Assembly: GCA_951802425.1 (NCBI GenBank)
Contig: OX637799.1
Location: forward strand, 620,001-684,000
Origin: Clavaria fumosa
Taxonomy: Eukaryota; Basidiomycota; Agaricomycetes; Agaricales; Clavariaceae
Reading direction: 5' to 3'
Length of the DNA stretch: 64,000 bases
Position 1 is the first letter of the stretch. Each line of letters starts with the position of its first letter. This document shows, piece by piece, positions 54,104 through 63,305 of the stretch. Both the position numbers and the translations under genes were made by a program. The notes beneath the pieces are model-generated. The model had not been told where the DNA came from and did not search any database. It saw nothing but the letters and a program-made list of their open reading frames with translations.

Positions 54104-55362
54104 TCATGGTATCTGTAGATGGTCATGAACAGAATCTTTCATGAAATGAGCAATGCACAATTGTTTGCCACCCTCCCAATCCATCACTTCATGCAGAAAA
54201 ACTTTACTTGCAAATACAAGGACAGTTACAGGATTGTAGGAAATTTGACCACCAAGTTCCTGGAGTGTCATGTATGCCTGCTTGTGAGTTCCAGCACTAA
54301 CCAAAAGATTGTAGTGAGCCAGGCAGCCTCCCTTGTCATGATGTGCAGGAGTCTTCCTGTTCACAATGACTTCCATTGCTGTAAAAATTGATGGCCAAAG
54401 CTGCACATTCTTGTATGTTTTTGCCATTGCCACCCCAGCTTGCACTTGGTCAATGGCTGAGCTCCCAAAGTCATATTGTTCTGGTGCAACCAAGGCCATA
54501 ATTGTATTGCACAGCTTCTCTGCATGTGCAATTCCTTGAATGAAGGAGGAACCATATGCAGTCTGCAAGCTGGTCAAAGCATGCAGTTTATCACTGAGCT
54601 GCTGACAAATTGAGACAGTAAAACAAGGTAGTTATGTGACAGCATTACCTGTTGCTGGCCTTGCATAAACCAGCCAGAAGAGAAGGACTTGATTCTGGCA
54701 CCAAAATGACCTCCGCCTTCAGGTTCGACAAATCCTGTAGTATGCCCAGCATTACTTGGCAAGTCTCTGTCCAGATGCTTGCTAATGCACTCACACCCTC
54801 TGTTGTACTGCTCCTGTAAATTGGTTAGAAAATATGGTTCAAAATTGATTGCCTTATCTCACCACTCTAGCACTAGAAAGAATTCCAGGCAGAGCCCACA
54901 GCAAGATACAACTGTGCTTATCAATTATTGTGCAGGGTTCCTCTTGAACACCAAGGTCTTGAGGCTGCTTGAAATACTTGCTGAATTTCACCAAGGCTGC
55001 ATCGAAATTATTGCTGTGTTTGGCTATGAGATTGATATGTTTCACACTGTCTGCAAACCGATCTATGTCCCATTCCATTTGAACTGAATGGTCAAAGTGT
55101 TCAGCTGATTGTTGCAAGTCATTTAAGCTAACACACTTGGGTTGAAGAGGGCATAGGCCACAGTTAGAACTACACATTGTAGTTCTTCTTGAGTCACAGG
55201 TTGGTCGTCAGCATTACTCTTGTTGCTGGAATCCATGGCAACTCTCAATTCCTCAAGTTCGCCCCAAATGTTCAACCTTCCTTCAATTTTAGATGGCTTA
55301 ACAGGATTAAAAATTGATGACTTGCCTTGTCTTGAGTGGCTTTTGCATTTTATGAGGAACAT
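54104..55362 (-). CDS. TET/JBP-type 2OG-Fe(II) dioxygenase, spliced, possibly impaired
   Basis: Exons on the minus strand: about 55362-55142, 55141-54863, 54813-54649 and 54601-54104, with GT-AG introns at the last two junctions. The first junction is either a very short intron or a frameshift near 55135. The N-terminal part has PCTIIDKHSCILLWALPGIL, then GGHFGARIKSFSSGWFMQGQ. The catalytic fold has VIVNRKTPAHHDKGG (H-x-D iron ligands), an ISYNPVTVLVF strand, and FLHEVMDWEGG with the distal His. In GGKQLCIAHFMKDSVH the residue expected to be the 2-oxoglutarate-binding Arg is Gln. Fungal TET/JBP proteins oxidise 5-methylcytosine and are known to travel with KDZ transposons. Here it sits tail to tail with one. 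Confidence 0.78.
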
Positions 55363-55800
55363 GCTTGCATATTGTAGTGCATAAGAGGCTCCACATGGTG
55401 CCTTTCAAAGTAGATGGCCTTGGGTGGGCATTAGACATCAACTCAGCTCAGTTAGACAATACATACACATCACAAGGAGCATAATTGGACCTCCTGTTTG
55501 AGCCAGATAAGTCAATCTCTTGATGCTTCCTGGATGAGCTGAATTCACAAATCTACGTTAGGGGGTTTGACAGTCAACAAGGTCACATGACTCCTTTTTT
55601 CTTTTTCTTCTTTTGAATCAACATTGGCAAAGACAAAGACATGGTTGTATGTATGGTAAATATTTATGAGATAAAGGATGAATTTGGGACAGAGGTATGT
55701 GGCATGGGTTTGTAGGTTATATTGCCATCATTTAGTGTGGGTCAGGCAGTTAGGTCAGATATCCATGTTCCTTCATACGTGAAGGAACAGATGCTTTACA
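55363..55800. other. No gene seen
   Basis: Probable 5' region of the dioxygenase gene. No features supported. Confidence 0.35.
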
Positions 55801-56025
55801 CTACTGTTGATTTATAATTAGCCAGCGCCCTCCAAAAATTTCGCCTCCCAGCCATACTTTCTCCTCAGGTGCATTAAAGATTAGTTTGTTGGTGCACCAT
55901 GGATTTCGACAAGCAAATATTCTCACCCCAGCATTACCAGTAGATGATACCCAGGAGCGGATGCAGCCACAAGCCTTGCACTGCACTGAGAGCTGATTTC
56001 CCCAAGGGCGAAGCTCAGGGTGAAC
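55801..56025 (-). CDS. Zinc-ribbon exon, probable C-terminus of the H3-tail-mimic gene
   Basis: An acceptor (TAG before GTTCACCCTG, at 56026) opens a 74-codon exon: HPELRPWGNQLSVQCKACGC ... CRNPWCTNKL ... FGGRWLIINQQ, ending at TAA 55801. Two cysteine pairs (C-x2-C and C-x4-C) form a likely zinc ribbon. As I recall, proteins of mushroom-forming fungi that begin with an H3-like tail end with a similar RPWG...C-x2-C ribbon. The gene at 57219-57529 on the same strand would be its start, with a hAT fragment in between. This assignment is inference. Confidence 0.5.
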   Translation of the reverse strand, partial: VHPELRPWGNQLSVQCKACGCIRSWVSSTGNAGVRIFACRNPWCTNKLIFNAPEEKVWLGGEIFGGRWLIINQQ

Positions 56026-56067
56026 CTACATATAATGAGCATCATGTATTTGTCCCTCTCTTGCCTG

Positions 56068-56125
56068 AGTATCTATGAGTAGCTATGAGTATCTACAAGT
56101 ATCTATGAGTATACATGAGTACTTA
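56068..56125. repeat. 10-bp tandem repeat (GAGTATCTAT)
   Basis: Five to six imperfect copies of GAGTATCTAT. Confidence 0.8.
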
Positions 56126-56239
56126 ATTATCTTCAATAAAAATGGGGTCAGCACTCTCTCCCTCACCTCAGGTGCCATCATTGTTAGCATCTGTATCTCT
56201 CTTTGGACACTTGTGCTTGTTATTGAATGACATGACTAT

Positions 56240-56395
56240 TGAAAAACTAGGGATAGTCCGTTAGCCCAGTCAAATATAAGACTGTCGTATTGCAGTAGTA
56301 CCTAGGGATAGTCCGTTCTACCCTAGGGTATCAGAAAAGTACTAGTGCAAGGTTAAAAAGGAAATTACTCACAGCCCAGTCAAATATAAGACTGA
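56240..56395. repeat. Interleaved direct repeats beside the hAT fragment
   Basis: CTAGGGATAGTCCGTT occurs at about 56248 and 56303, and a 22-bp block starting AGCCCAGTCAAATATAAG at about 56263 and 56371. They may mark a deletion or insertion scar. Confidence 0.6.
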
Positions 56396-56945
56396 GCTGT
56401 GGCAGAGCTCCGGTCGCACCCAAACAAAGCGCATTATCACGTAATCTGTCTGGGTGATTACAAACAATGACAAGCTCATTGCTAGGGATAAGCCCAGGCA
56501 ATTCACACCAAGAGCCCAAGACTGTTGCGGCCCTGACTGAGCTATCAGACAAGTGATGTCGCATCTTTGGCCTCCATGAGAGAAGGCTCTCTCAACATCT
56601 GTAGACGATGCTGATGATGACACGAGTGAGTGTATGCAGTAGCCTGAACAGGGGGCAATACATACCAGGTGCCGAGAGGAAATCCAGGCCCATCCTAGCA
56701 AGTGGATGACCAGCTGCATCCATCGTTGCCCACCACACAATTGGATCTGTTGCAGTTGGAATGGGAGGTGTTGAGAGCCACTCAGTGACTGGATCTGAGC
56801 AACAGAGGGAATCTGTCCCAAACATTTCCAGTTCAGCAAAGTATTTATTGACCTTCCACTGCTATCCACTAGAAGTGAGGGTAGATGAAGCCGAAGTGTG
56901 CCTGGCAGAAGTCATGATGGCAAACGAAGCGGCGAAACGGTGAAG
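56369..56945 (-). pseudogene. hAT transposase C-terminal (dimerisation) fragment
   Basis: Two exons are readable: a MFGTDSLCCSDPVTEWLS ... DPIVWWATMDAAGHPLARMG block ending LDFLSAPG, then after an intron (GTATGT to CATCAG) ASSTDVERAFSHGGQRCDIT and a W-containing tail. This is the typical hAT C-terminal arrangement: W, then LA.M..D.LS.P, then ASS..VERAFS. Upstream catalytic exons are absent, so this is a dead fragment. It lies between the two halves of the H3-tail-mimic gene. Confidence 0.78.
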
Positions 56946-57218
56946 CAGCGAAGCCACAACTGCAAAGGTCACAACCACCCATTCTTGACTCGACCTTAAC
57001 AACACAACTTTGGCAAAACTGCAACAAGTTGTAAAATTACTTTCCTGCTGAGGCATTAGTTAGAATTTTATCAATCTACTTGTGGGTACCCATGTGGGTA
57101 CCCATACATTCCAAATGCCTGACCTGGATCTGGGGCAAATTTACCTTTGTCTGACCCAGAGCTGTGAGTTTATAAACCTGTGGATCTTCCCACAGGCAAA
57201 CCCATACTGATCTGTGGG

Positions 57219-57529
57219 TTACTCGCACTCATGTCCTAGTCTATTCAGGATGGTGAGGCATTTTGTGCATGGTGCCCAAGCACAGTAATCACAGACAAAA
57301 AGAAAACCACCATTAAGGCACATGTAGCAGAACTGTGGAAAGAGTTTATTGTTTTGTACCAGTGCTCAGAGCAAAGGTGAATACTCACATTTTCACCCTC
57401 ACTAGCAAATTGTGGTCTAACCAGTGCTGTAGAAGTAGCTGTCATTCTTGTGGATACAGCTGACCCTGGGACAATGTGGAGAGTGCAACCACCAGTACTT
57501 CTCTGTGCTGTTTGTTTGTTTCGAGCCAT
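57219..57529 (-). CDS. Protein with histone H3-tail-like N-terminus and PHD-like finger
   Basis: Exon 1 (57529-57389) starts MARNKQTAQRSTGG, matching the first 13 residues of mature histone H3 at 10 positions (ARTKQTARKSTGG). A Ser/Thr/Arg-rich linker follows (SAVSTRMTATSTALVRPQF). A 56-nt intron (GTGAGT to TTCCACAG, 57388-57333) joins in phase to exon 2, which reads FCYMCLNGGFLFVCDYCAWA and PCTKCL, the C-x2-C, C-x2-C, C-x2-C pattern of a PHD-type zinc finger. The frame ends at TAA 57219. The true gene was probably longer, with its C-terminus at 55801-56025. The H3-like tail lacks Lys9 (Arg here) and Arg8 (Gln here). The role is unknown; mimicry of H3 to attract chromatin readers is inference. 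Confidence 0.65.
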
Positions 57530-57594
57530 TGCGAGGGGGATAAGCACTAAGAGTGAGTGAGGGTCATGCATATATAATGTTTTCCAGATCACCT

Positions 57595-58074
57595 TGACTA
57601 CAACAATACAAGACTACATCTCTTGAATAGGGGAGGTTCAGTCGACAGTGGTACCACACAACGATTAGACAGAGGGGAGAACAAGGTGTGAAGCGATAAG
57701 TTCAGACAAGAAGGAAGTTTCCATAACTACCAGGGTAGGCAAGTACAATTATTGGAAAAAGGGGGAACAAGACATGTTCAGACCAGGAAGGACTACTGTA
57801 TCTACTACTGTATCTGTAGTTATAAAGGCACAATGAGAATATATCCAAGGCTGGAACAAAGCATCTAAGAGAGCATGATGAGTGTTGAGAAGGGTCTAAT
57901 GCTCAAACATTCTCTCATTTACTTGTGTCTATAATAGTTCTCATTCACTTGTTTATAGTTGTCCCTTTGTGTCTACCTGCTCTCCTCTCCTTGTATTTAC
58001 CTACTGGTGCCGTCATGCCCTCTTGGCATTCATGCTATGGCCCTGTAGTGGATACTTGCAGAGACAAGACCTTG
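57595..58074. other. No gene seen
   Basis: AT-rich DNA upstream of the H3-tail-like gene and of the satellite block. Confidence 0.4.
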
Positions 58075-58310
58075 TGCATGCCTGCCACCTGCCGCCTGCT
58101 CTTCTGCCACTACTTGCCGCCTGCTCCCTGCCATGCTGTCCTGCCCTGCCCTGCTGCCACTGCTGCTCCCTTTCCCCACCCTGACACTCTGCTTCTGCTC
58201 TGTCCCTGCTGCCACCAATGGCCCCAGTCCCCGCCATTGGTCTGTGACCACTGTTGGGGGCTTGGGCCATTGCTGCCACATGCTGCAGCCGCAGCTGCCG
58301 CCACTGTCAT
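58075..58310. repeat. Degraded CTGCC-type GC array
   Basis: Same class of CTGCC/CCGCC repeats as in the foldback structure at 3.6-6.2 kb, and like it carries a 55-bp palindromic module. Confidence 0.75.
58217..58271. repeat. 55-bp palindromic module, copy 4
   Basis: Starts AATGGCCCCAGTCCCC and ends GGGGGCTTGGGCCATT. It differs from the copy at 4428 at only a few positions although they lie 54 kb apart. Confidence 0.88.
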
Positions 58311-58893
58311 TGCCACCACATACAAATGGTGCAAACTGATGAAAAACACTCCCTTCACAGGAGCGTTTGGAGAAGCCAACGCACTAGAACCTCCCATGAC
58401 AAAGCCAGGGAAAGTGTTCACCCAACTTGAAAACCAACCAGAAGTTTTCGGACGACTCACACAAGTATGAACCATGTATGGGTATAACCCACCGTACTAT
58501 GAGTGAATGAAAATCCTGCACGAGCTTGAATGCATCTGTGGGGACGCGATTCCAACCACCCCAGCAACAAGATACCAAGATCATATCTTCCACAACTGCC
58601 AAGAATACAATGAGCACCAACACATACTAATGGCAGTACACTGCGATCATTCCCTGCTGATACTGCTAAGCGGCACCAAGGGACTACTTGCCATTGCCAA
58701 TTTCCCACGCAACCTGGGAGCCACTAAAACCCCCAGCCCCACCAGAGCTACCCGGCCTTGACCTTTCTGATTCTGTGTCATACCCAACAGAGCCACCAGA
58801 CCCACACTAAATCACAGCAGTTAAACCCACCACACACACACCACACTCTGTGGTATATAAATGCTGATTCAAAATAAATAAATAAATGAATAA
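58311..58893 (+). mobile_element. 5'-truncated LINE (non-LTR retrotransposon) 3' end
   Basis: Encodes the C-terminal region typical of fungal LINEs: a TKPGKVFTQL ... FGRLTQV block, TMYGYNPPYYE, then the zinc-like CICG ... RYQDHIFHNCQEYNEHQHIL and LLSGTKGLLAIANF. Two TGA codons (58469 and 58504) stand where Arg is expected. The 3' end is an AAAT-type tail (58871-58893). Flanking stretches containing TTGCTGCCACATGCTGCAG on both sides suggest a long target duplication. Reverse transcriptase and endonuclease are missing. Confidence 0.72.
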
Positions 58894-59069
58894 TTGCTGC
58901 CACATGCTGCAGGTGCAGCTGCTGCCATTGTCACTGTTGTTGCTGTCACTGGCTGCTGCTCTTCTCACATCTCTGAAAGCCTGGGGAGCCTGGTCAAGCA
59001 CTCTGTTTGCTCTAAAATGAGTGTGTGATGACAGCAGAGGGTGCATGGCTTCGAAGCCACTAGCCCTGC

Positions 59070-59087
59070 TTAGGGTTAGGGTTAGGG
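59070..59087. repeat. Interstitial telomere-like repeat (TTAGGG)3
   Basis: Three perfect TTAGGG units, the telomere repeat of most fungi, in otherwise ordinary DNA. Confidence 0.85.
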
Positions 59088-59089
59088 CT

Positions 59090-59785
59090 GCAAAACTGCA
59101 AAAGTTACAGTGCGATTTCTTTATATCATCTTCATTTCAAAAAAAGCATCAAATACAAATAATTTACAAGTCTAGTGTAAAACATATCAAAAAGAAAACC
59201 ATGTCTGGCATTTATGTCAGAGGATGGGTGGCCAAATCCACCTCTGACTAGCCATTCACATTGCAATATATGCTTCATTGCAAAGAGGGCACTGCAATCT
59301 AAGCAGTGCCCCACTTCACTGAAGCAAGAGTTCCCCCCAGTCTTGAGTAGATATAAAAAAATGGACTTACTGATCGTTGTCCATAAGAGAGGGAATCTGT
59401 AAGAAACTGGGGTGGGAGGATGCTAACCACATGGCGGCTAGCAGTCCATCCCGGAGCCCATATGGCAACCCCAAGGTATGAGCACAAGCAAAGCAAAATC
59501 ACTTACAATGATGAGGGGTTGGGGGAGGTCGTCTGCATGATAGATGACATTCACATCCATGGCCCAATTGGCCACCCCAGGTGGGTATGAATGAGGGTTG
59601 GTTGGGGCCGGCTCACATCTAAGCTGCCACCAAACCAAAAGGCCCATACGGCCACCCTCTTCACATAAAATTCTGAAAAACCACATCAACAAGCACCACA
59701 TCGACCAATAATGAGTCACATTTGAATACACACACCTCTGCAGGTGTCGAGCTAAGAGACACCTGATGACAGACAAGGGCAGCAT
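59090..59785 (-). CDS. Uncharacterised spliced gene fragment
   Basis: A coding-looking exon ends ANWAMDVNVIYHADDLPQPL at a GTAAGT donor (about 59507). An acceptor TTTCTTACAG precedes a short exon (IPSLMDNDQ) with a second GTAAGT donor near 59370. Further frames to about 59132 may be exon or intron. Two strong donors in series support a real transcript. I do not recognise the family. The foldback MITE sits directly upstream and may have cut off the 5' part. Confidence 0.4.
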
Positions 59786-59792
59786 TCCCTGT

Positions 59793-60588
59793 TAGTGATC
59801 ACCATGGGTAACCTGTGGGTTTTGCACAGGTTTTGAGTAAACAGGATCGTAGCCCTTCATTTCTCAATGAAAATAAATAAAAATTGCATTCAAAATGATC
59901 CAGAATTGACTGAGATATGGACAGTACAAGTTTTATGGCTGAAGCTTCCAAACTGAAGCTTCCTCACCTCAATCTTTGCAAGAGATATTAGCAGCAATAG
60001 AGTAGATATTAGTCTGAATAGAGTAAGATCCTTAGTTCTGGATGAAGCTACAAGTTATATTCAATAAATACCTGAATAGAGTAAGACTAGCAACTCTATC
60101 AGTAAAGTAATGAAGAGCAGAACAGTAAGTACTCACTCCTTAGTTCTGGACAAAGCTAAGGAGTGTGGACAACTATACTAAGGCTTATACCAGCCTGTGG
60201 TAGCTATAGTAATGATAATATGAAACATAAGTAAAACAAGGAGTAGTAAAACTTCCCCTGGAGTCCATACTCCAGTGTACCAGCCTTCTAGGCCTGTTAC
60301 TCTTCGTCATAGCCATCTAGGCTCGTCAGACATCCCCTTAACAAGACAGTCATCAAAATGTCAAAAACCTCACAAAAACCTCGCATTTTGATGACTCTCT
60401 TGCAAAGATTGAGGTGAGGAAGCTTCAGTTTGGAAGCTTCAGCCATACAACTTGTACTGTCCATATCTCAGTCAATTCTGGATCATTTTTAATGCAATTT
60501 TTATTTATTTTTATTGAGAAATGAAGGGCTATGATCCTGTTTACTCAAAACCTGTGCAAAACCTATGGGTTACCCATGGTGATCACTA
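59793..60588. mobile_element. Foldback MITE, copy 2, with 8-bp target duplication and nested solo LTR
   Basis: Terminal inverted repeats TAGTGATCACCATGGGT and its complement bound the element. TTCCCTGT flanks it at 59785-59792 and 60589-60596, an 8-bp duplication typical of hAT elements. Nearly the whole sequence is one long palindrome, shared with 32074-32447. A 358-bp Copia solo LTR is inserted near its centre. Confidence 0.93.
59986..60343 (-). repeat. Copia solo LTR inside the MITE
   Basis: The reverse complement matches 31322-31679 over its full 358 bp. It is flanked by AGAGA (59981-59985) and AGACA, a 5-bp target duplication with one change; the uninterrupted MITE copy has AGAGA once. 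It was left by recombination between the two LTRs of a full element. Confidence 0.9.
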
Positions 60589-60699
60589 TTCCCTGTGCAG
60601 CACTGCAGTTGCCGCACAGAGAATGCTGTCCCTGTCCATCACAAACCATAAAATAGATGTCCCAGGTGGTGTGGCAGGAGGCTTGGCAGGCAGGTAGAC

Positions 60700-60858
60700 A
60701 GGGGAAACAAGGCAGACAAGAGTGACAAGGCGGACAAGAGCGATGAGGCAGACAAGAGCGATGAGGCGGACGAGAGTGATGAGGTGGATGAGAGTGACAA
60801 GGCGGACGAGAGTGATGAGGTGGATGAGAGTGATGAGGCAGATGAGAGTGAGGTGATG
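60700..60858. repeat. 18-bp tandem repeat
   Basis: About seven to eight copies of AGTGATGAGGCGGACGAG. The plus frame reads Ser-Asp-Glu-Ala-Asp-Glu repeats, the minus frame His/Pro/Ser. No gene assigned. Confidence 0.85.
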
Positions 60859-61104
60859 GAGTGGAGGATGATGTGGCAGAAGACAAAAGATGGTGCAACC
60901 ATCTTTGTTTTTATATATATATAATGCAATTCAACATTTGGCTCTGTTTGTTGATATTGATATGTCACATGATGTCAATAAATTACACGATCACATGTTG
61001 CCTTCTCACTGCCCTGCTCACTCCCGCCCTGCCATGCCTCACCCACTCACTCCTCACTCTGCCACGTCTGACCCACTTCTCGCCCACCCGCTCTCTGCTC
61101 TGCT

Positions 61105-61250
61105 AATCCCAGTGCACCCTGTGCCCTGCTTCTGCCGCTTAGTGCACCCTGCGCCCTGCCCACACCGCTTAGCACACCCTGCACTCCATCCACACCACCT
61201 GGCGCACCCCACGCTCCATCCACACTGCCTGGGCCCTGCATATGCCATCT
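61105..61250. repeat. Tandem repeat of about 28-31 bp
   Basis: Around five imperfect units of the type CACCGCTTAGTGCACCCTGC with neighbouring CCATCCACA variants. Confidence 0.7.
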
Positions 61251-61289
61251 GGTGCAACACCAACCCTGCCTTACTGCCCACTCCCCACC

Positions 61290-61560
61290 TCATGTCAGCA
61301 ATGGTGTGTTGTTATTCCATCCCCCTTCTCCCCTTGCTACTCTTTCAGCCTCACAGCAACCACAGCAGCAGCATCAATGACAATGACAACAATGGCTGCA
61401 TGGCCAGCAACAATGGTGGTGATGACAGTGGTGGCGGTGGCAGTTGCTCAGCCTCCTCCCGCTCCTTCCTCTCTGCCTCCGCCCGCTGTCTCCGCTCGGG
61501 CTTTTTCCCAAGCTGTGATCCGCCATGTGATCGCCTCCTGCTGAGCTTTTAATTCTACAA
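61290..61560. other. Triplet-rich DNA, no gene supported
   Basis: CAGCAATGGTG followed by ACA/GGT triplets resembles the centre of the foldback structure near 4990-5110. A minus-strand helical frame (ELKAQQEAITWRI) at about 61530-61570 may be a pol or gag tail. Confidence 0.4.
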
Positions 61561-61808
61561 GTTCAATGTCTTCTTCAGACATGCCTGATGGTGGTGGTTC
61601 AGGTCTAAGGAGAAAAAGACCGGACTGAGGCAGTGGCTCAGGTTTATATATCTGGGCACAGAAATTTCAAACTCCGCCCAAATTCCCAATCTGGATTTCC
61701 ATGTGGAACATTCTGATCCCATCACAGACTGATCCAGATCCAATCATCTCTGATGTACACAGGTCCCAAACAAAAGGTCTCAGGGGTTCAACCTTAAAGG
61801 GGAGGCAC

Positions 61809-62397
61809 TGTCATGCCCATGCCACTCCCTTCGGGTCTGGAATGGAAATACTATCTCCGGTTCCAGATCTCCAATAGTTCGTACCTTGTGCCTCGGTACC
61901 TGAGGGTACCTGCCCCTAGCACGGGGCAGGCACCAAGTCCACTTCTGGGGATAAGTCCCCACATGGCGATTCCGGATCCCATTCCGAGATCCCAATCTGT
62001 TGTCACAGACTTCTGTAGTTACTTGTCAGGAACTGGCTAGATGTAGTTTACTTACAATCTATTAAGTACCATCTGTGTAGTTGCTTGTGGTGAAGCCACC
62101 AACTTGATAGTAGTAGTCCACGAATTCCGGATCATGATCCTGATCCCAGTTTCTGCCCCAATGTTCCATAACCAGTCTCGCAACATATCTCCAAGACAGA
62201 TCCCATAGTTACTATCTTTGATCCCAGTAGCTAGTTACACCCGGGACTCATAGTATATAAGCCCTGTACTTTCATAGTTCTATCCAGCAGTCCGGATACT
62301 TCGTTTACACCCTCGTCTGTAATTTACCCATTATCTCTTCTCATTGTCTGGACACAAGTCCAACCTGACCATCTCTGTCCAGAAACTATTTCTGACA
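61809..62397 (+). repeat. Probable 3' LTR of another LTR retrotransposon
   Basis: Preceded by the purine tract AAAGGGGAGG, it starts TGTCATGCCC and ends TTTCTGACA (589 bp), with a TATATAAG box at about 62252. No partner LTR is in the window. The DNA before it (61560-61808) may be the decayed end of its pol gene. Confidence 0.55.
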
Positions 62398-62441
62398 TTC
62401 CGTAACTCCGAAAACTGGGACACTTGGACTACATAGGGGCG

Positions 62442-63300
62442 TCATTTCAATATGTTCACCAAGTCCCACCCAAACCCCAAAGTCCAGATTCCGGCAGGCC
62501 CGGAATCCCAACCAACATCTGACTGGACTTCGTTCCACTCTCCAACCCTCTGAGCACAATCATAACAGTCATCCTCAAGTAAACCCCAAGACAGGCAGGC
62601 CTCCTGGAAGGTAGCGTGAACAACACCTTGATGCGTGCGGATGTCTGTAAAAGACATGGGCCTTGTCACGACAGTCAGTAGTGTTCGAAGATAAAATCGT
62701 TCACCAGCAGTCAGTGGCACGAAATACATGCGCCCCAATGCGAAACCTTGTTGCCTTATAGCCCAGTTCTTCATTGCGGCCTTCCAGACAAATTCCTGTG
62801 GAAATTCTTGGTAAGTGAACTGACGCGCTTTAATTCCAAGGTCCCCAGGATCGGTGTTAGTTTTAAAAAAGGCGGTGAGTGTCGTTTGTTCAACAGCAGC
62901 ACATTCCAAAACGTTCATGGGGTTGTCTGACACATCAAACATAACCATATGGTGACCAGGGAGGTGCACCTGCAAACGGACAATGTTCAAGACTTGTTCA
63001 TGCATGTTGAAGTGGAAGATGCGCCAGGCACTTTCTGGAGGCGATATGTAGTGGCTGTCAATGTGATATTTGATCTCATCATGACATTCAAGCTTGAGAG
63101 TGGCTCAGTCGCCACCTTTGTGGATGTATTTGAAAGGGTACTTGATTGAGGCAATGGAAGCAGCACATTCACAATTGATGTGACAGTTGTACGTAGCTGA
63201 CATGTACAGATTGTATGGGACAATCCAGCAGTTGTCAAGTAGATGGCCATTCACTTCAAAGGTACAACCGTCATCCAGGCACTGTAAGGATAATATGTGG
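62442..63300 (-). pseudogene. Helitron replicase-helicase fragment (Helitron helicase-like domain)
   Basis: The minus strand reads a WIVPYNLYMSATYNCHINCE block, IKYPFKYIHKGGD, a TGA at 63105-63107 in place of Arg, then HIDSHYISPPESAWRIFHF, VQVHLPGHH-like sequence, TLTAFFKTNTDPGDLGIKAR, FTYQEFPQEFVWK and GFALGRMYFVPLTAGERFYL. This is the region between the Rep nuclease and the Pif1-type helicase of fungal Helitrons. An acceptor CTTACAG precedes it at about 63287. The frame ends at 62442, so the helicase core is missing. Confidence 0.88.
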
Positions 63301-63305
63301 TTTAA

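Noticed and set aside
57219..57529. A histone H3 gene or pseudogene
   Set aside because: Only the first 13 residues match. What follows is a PHD-like finger with no histone fold.
59070..59087. A chromosome end
   Set aside because: Only three units, with transposon DNA continuing on both sides.
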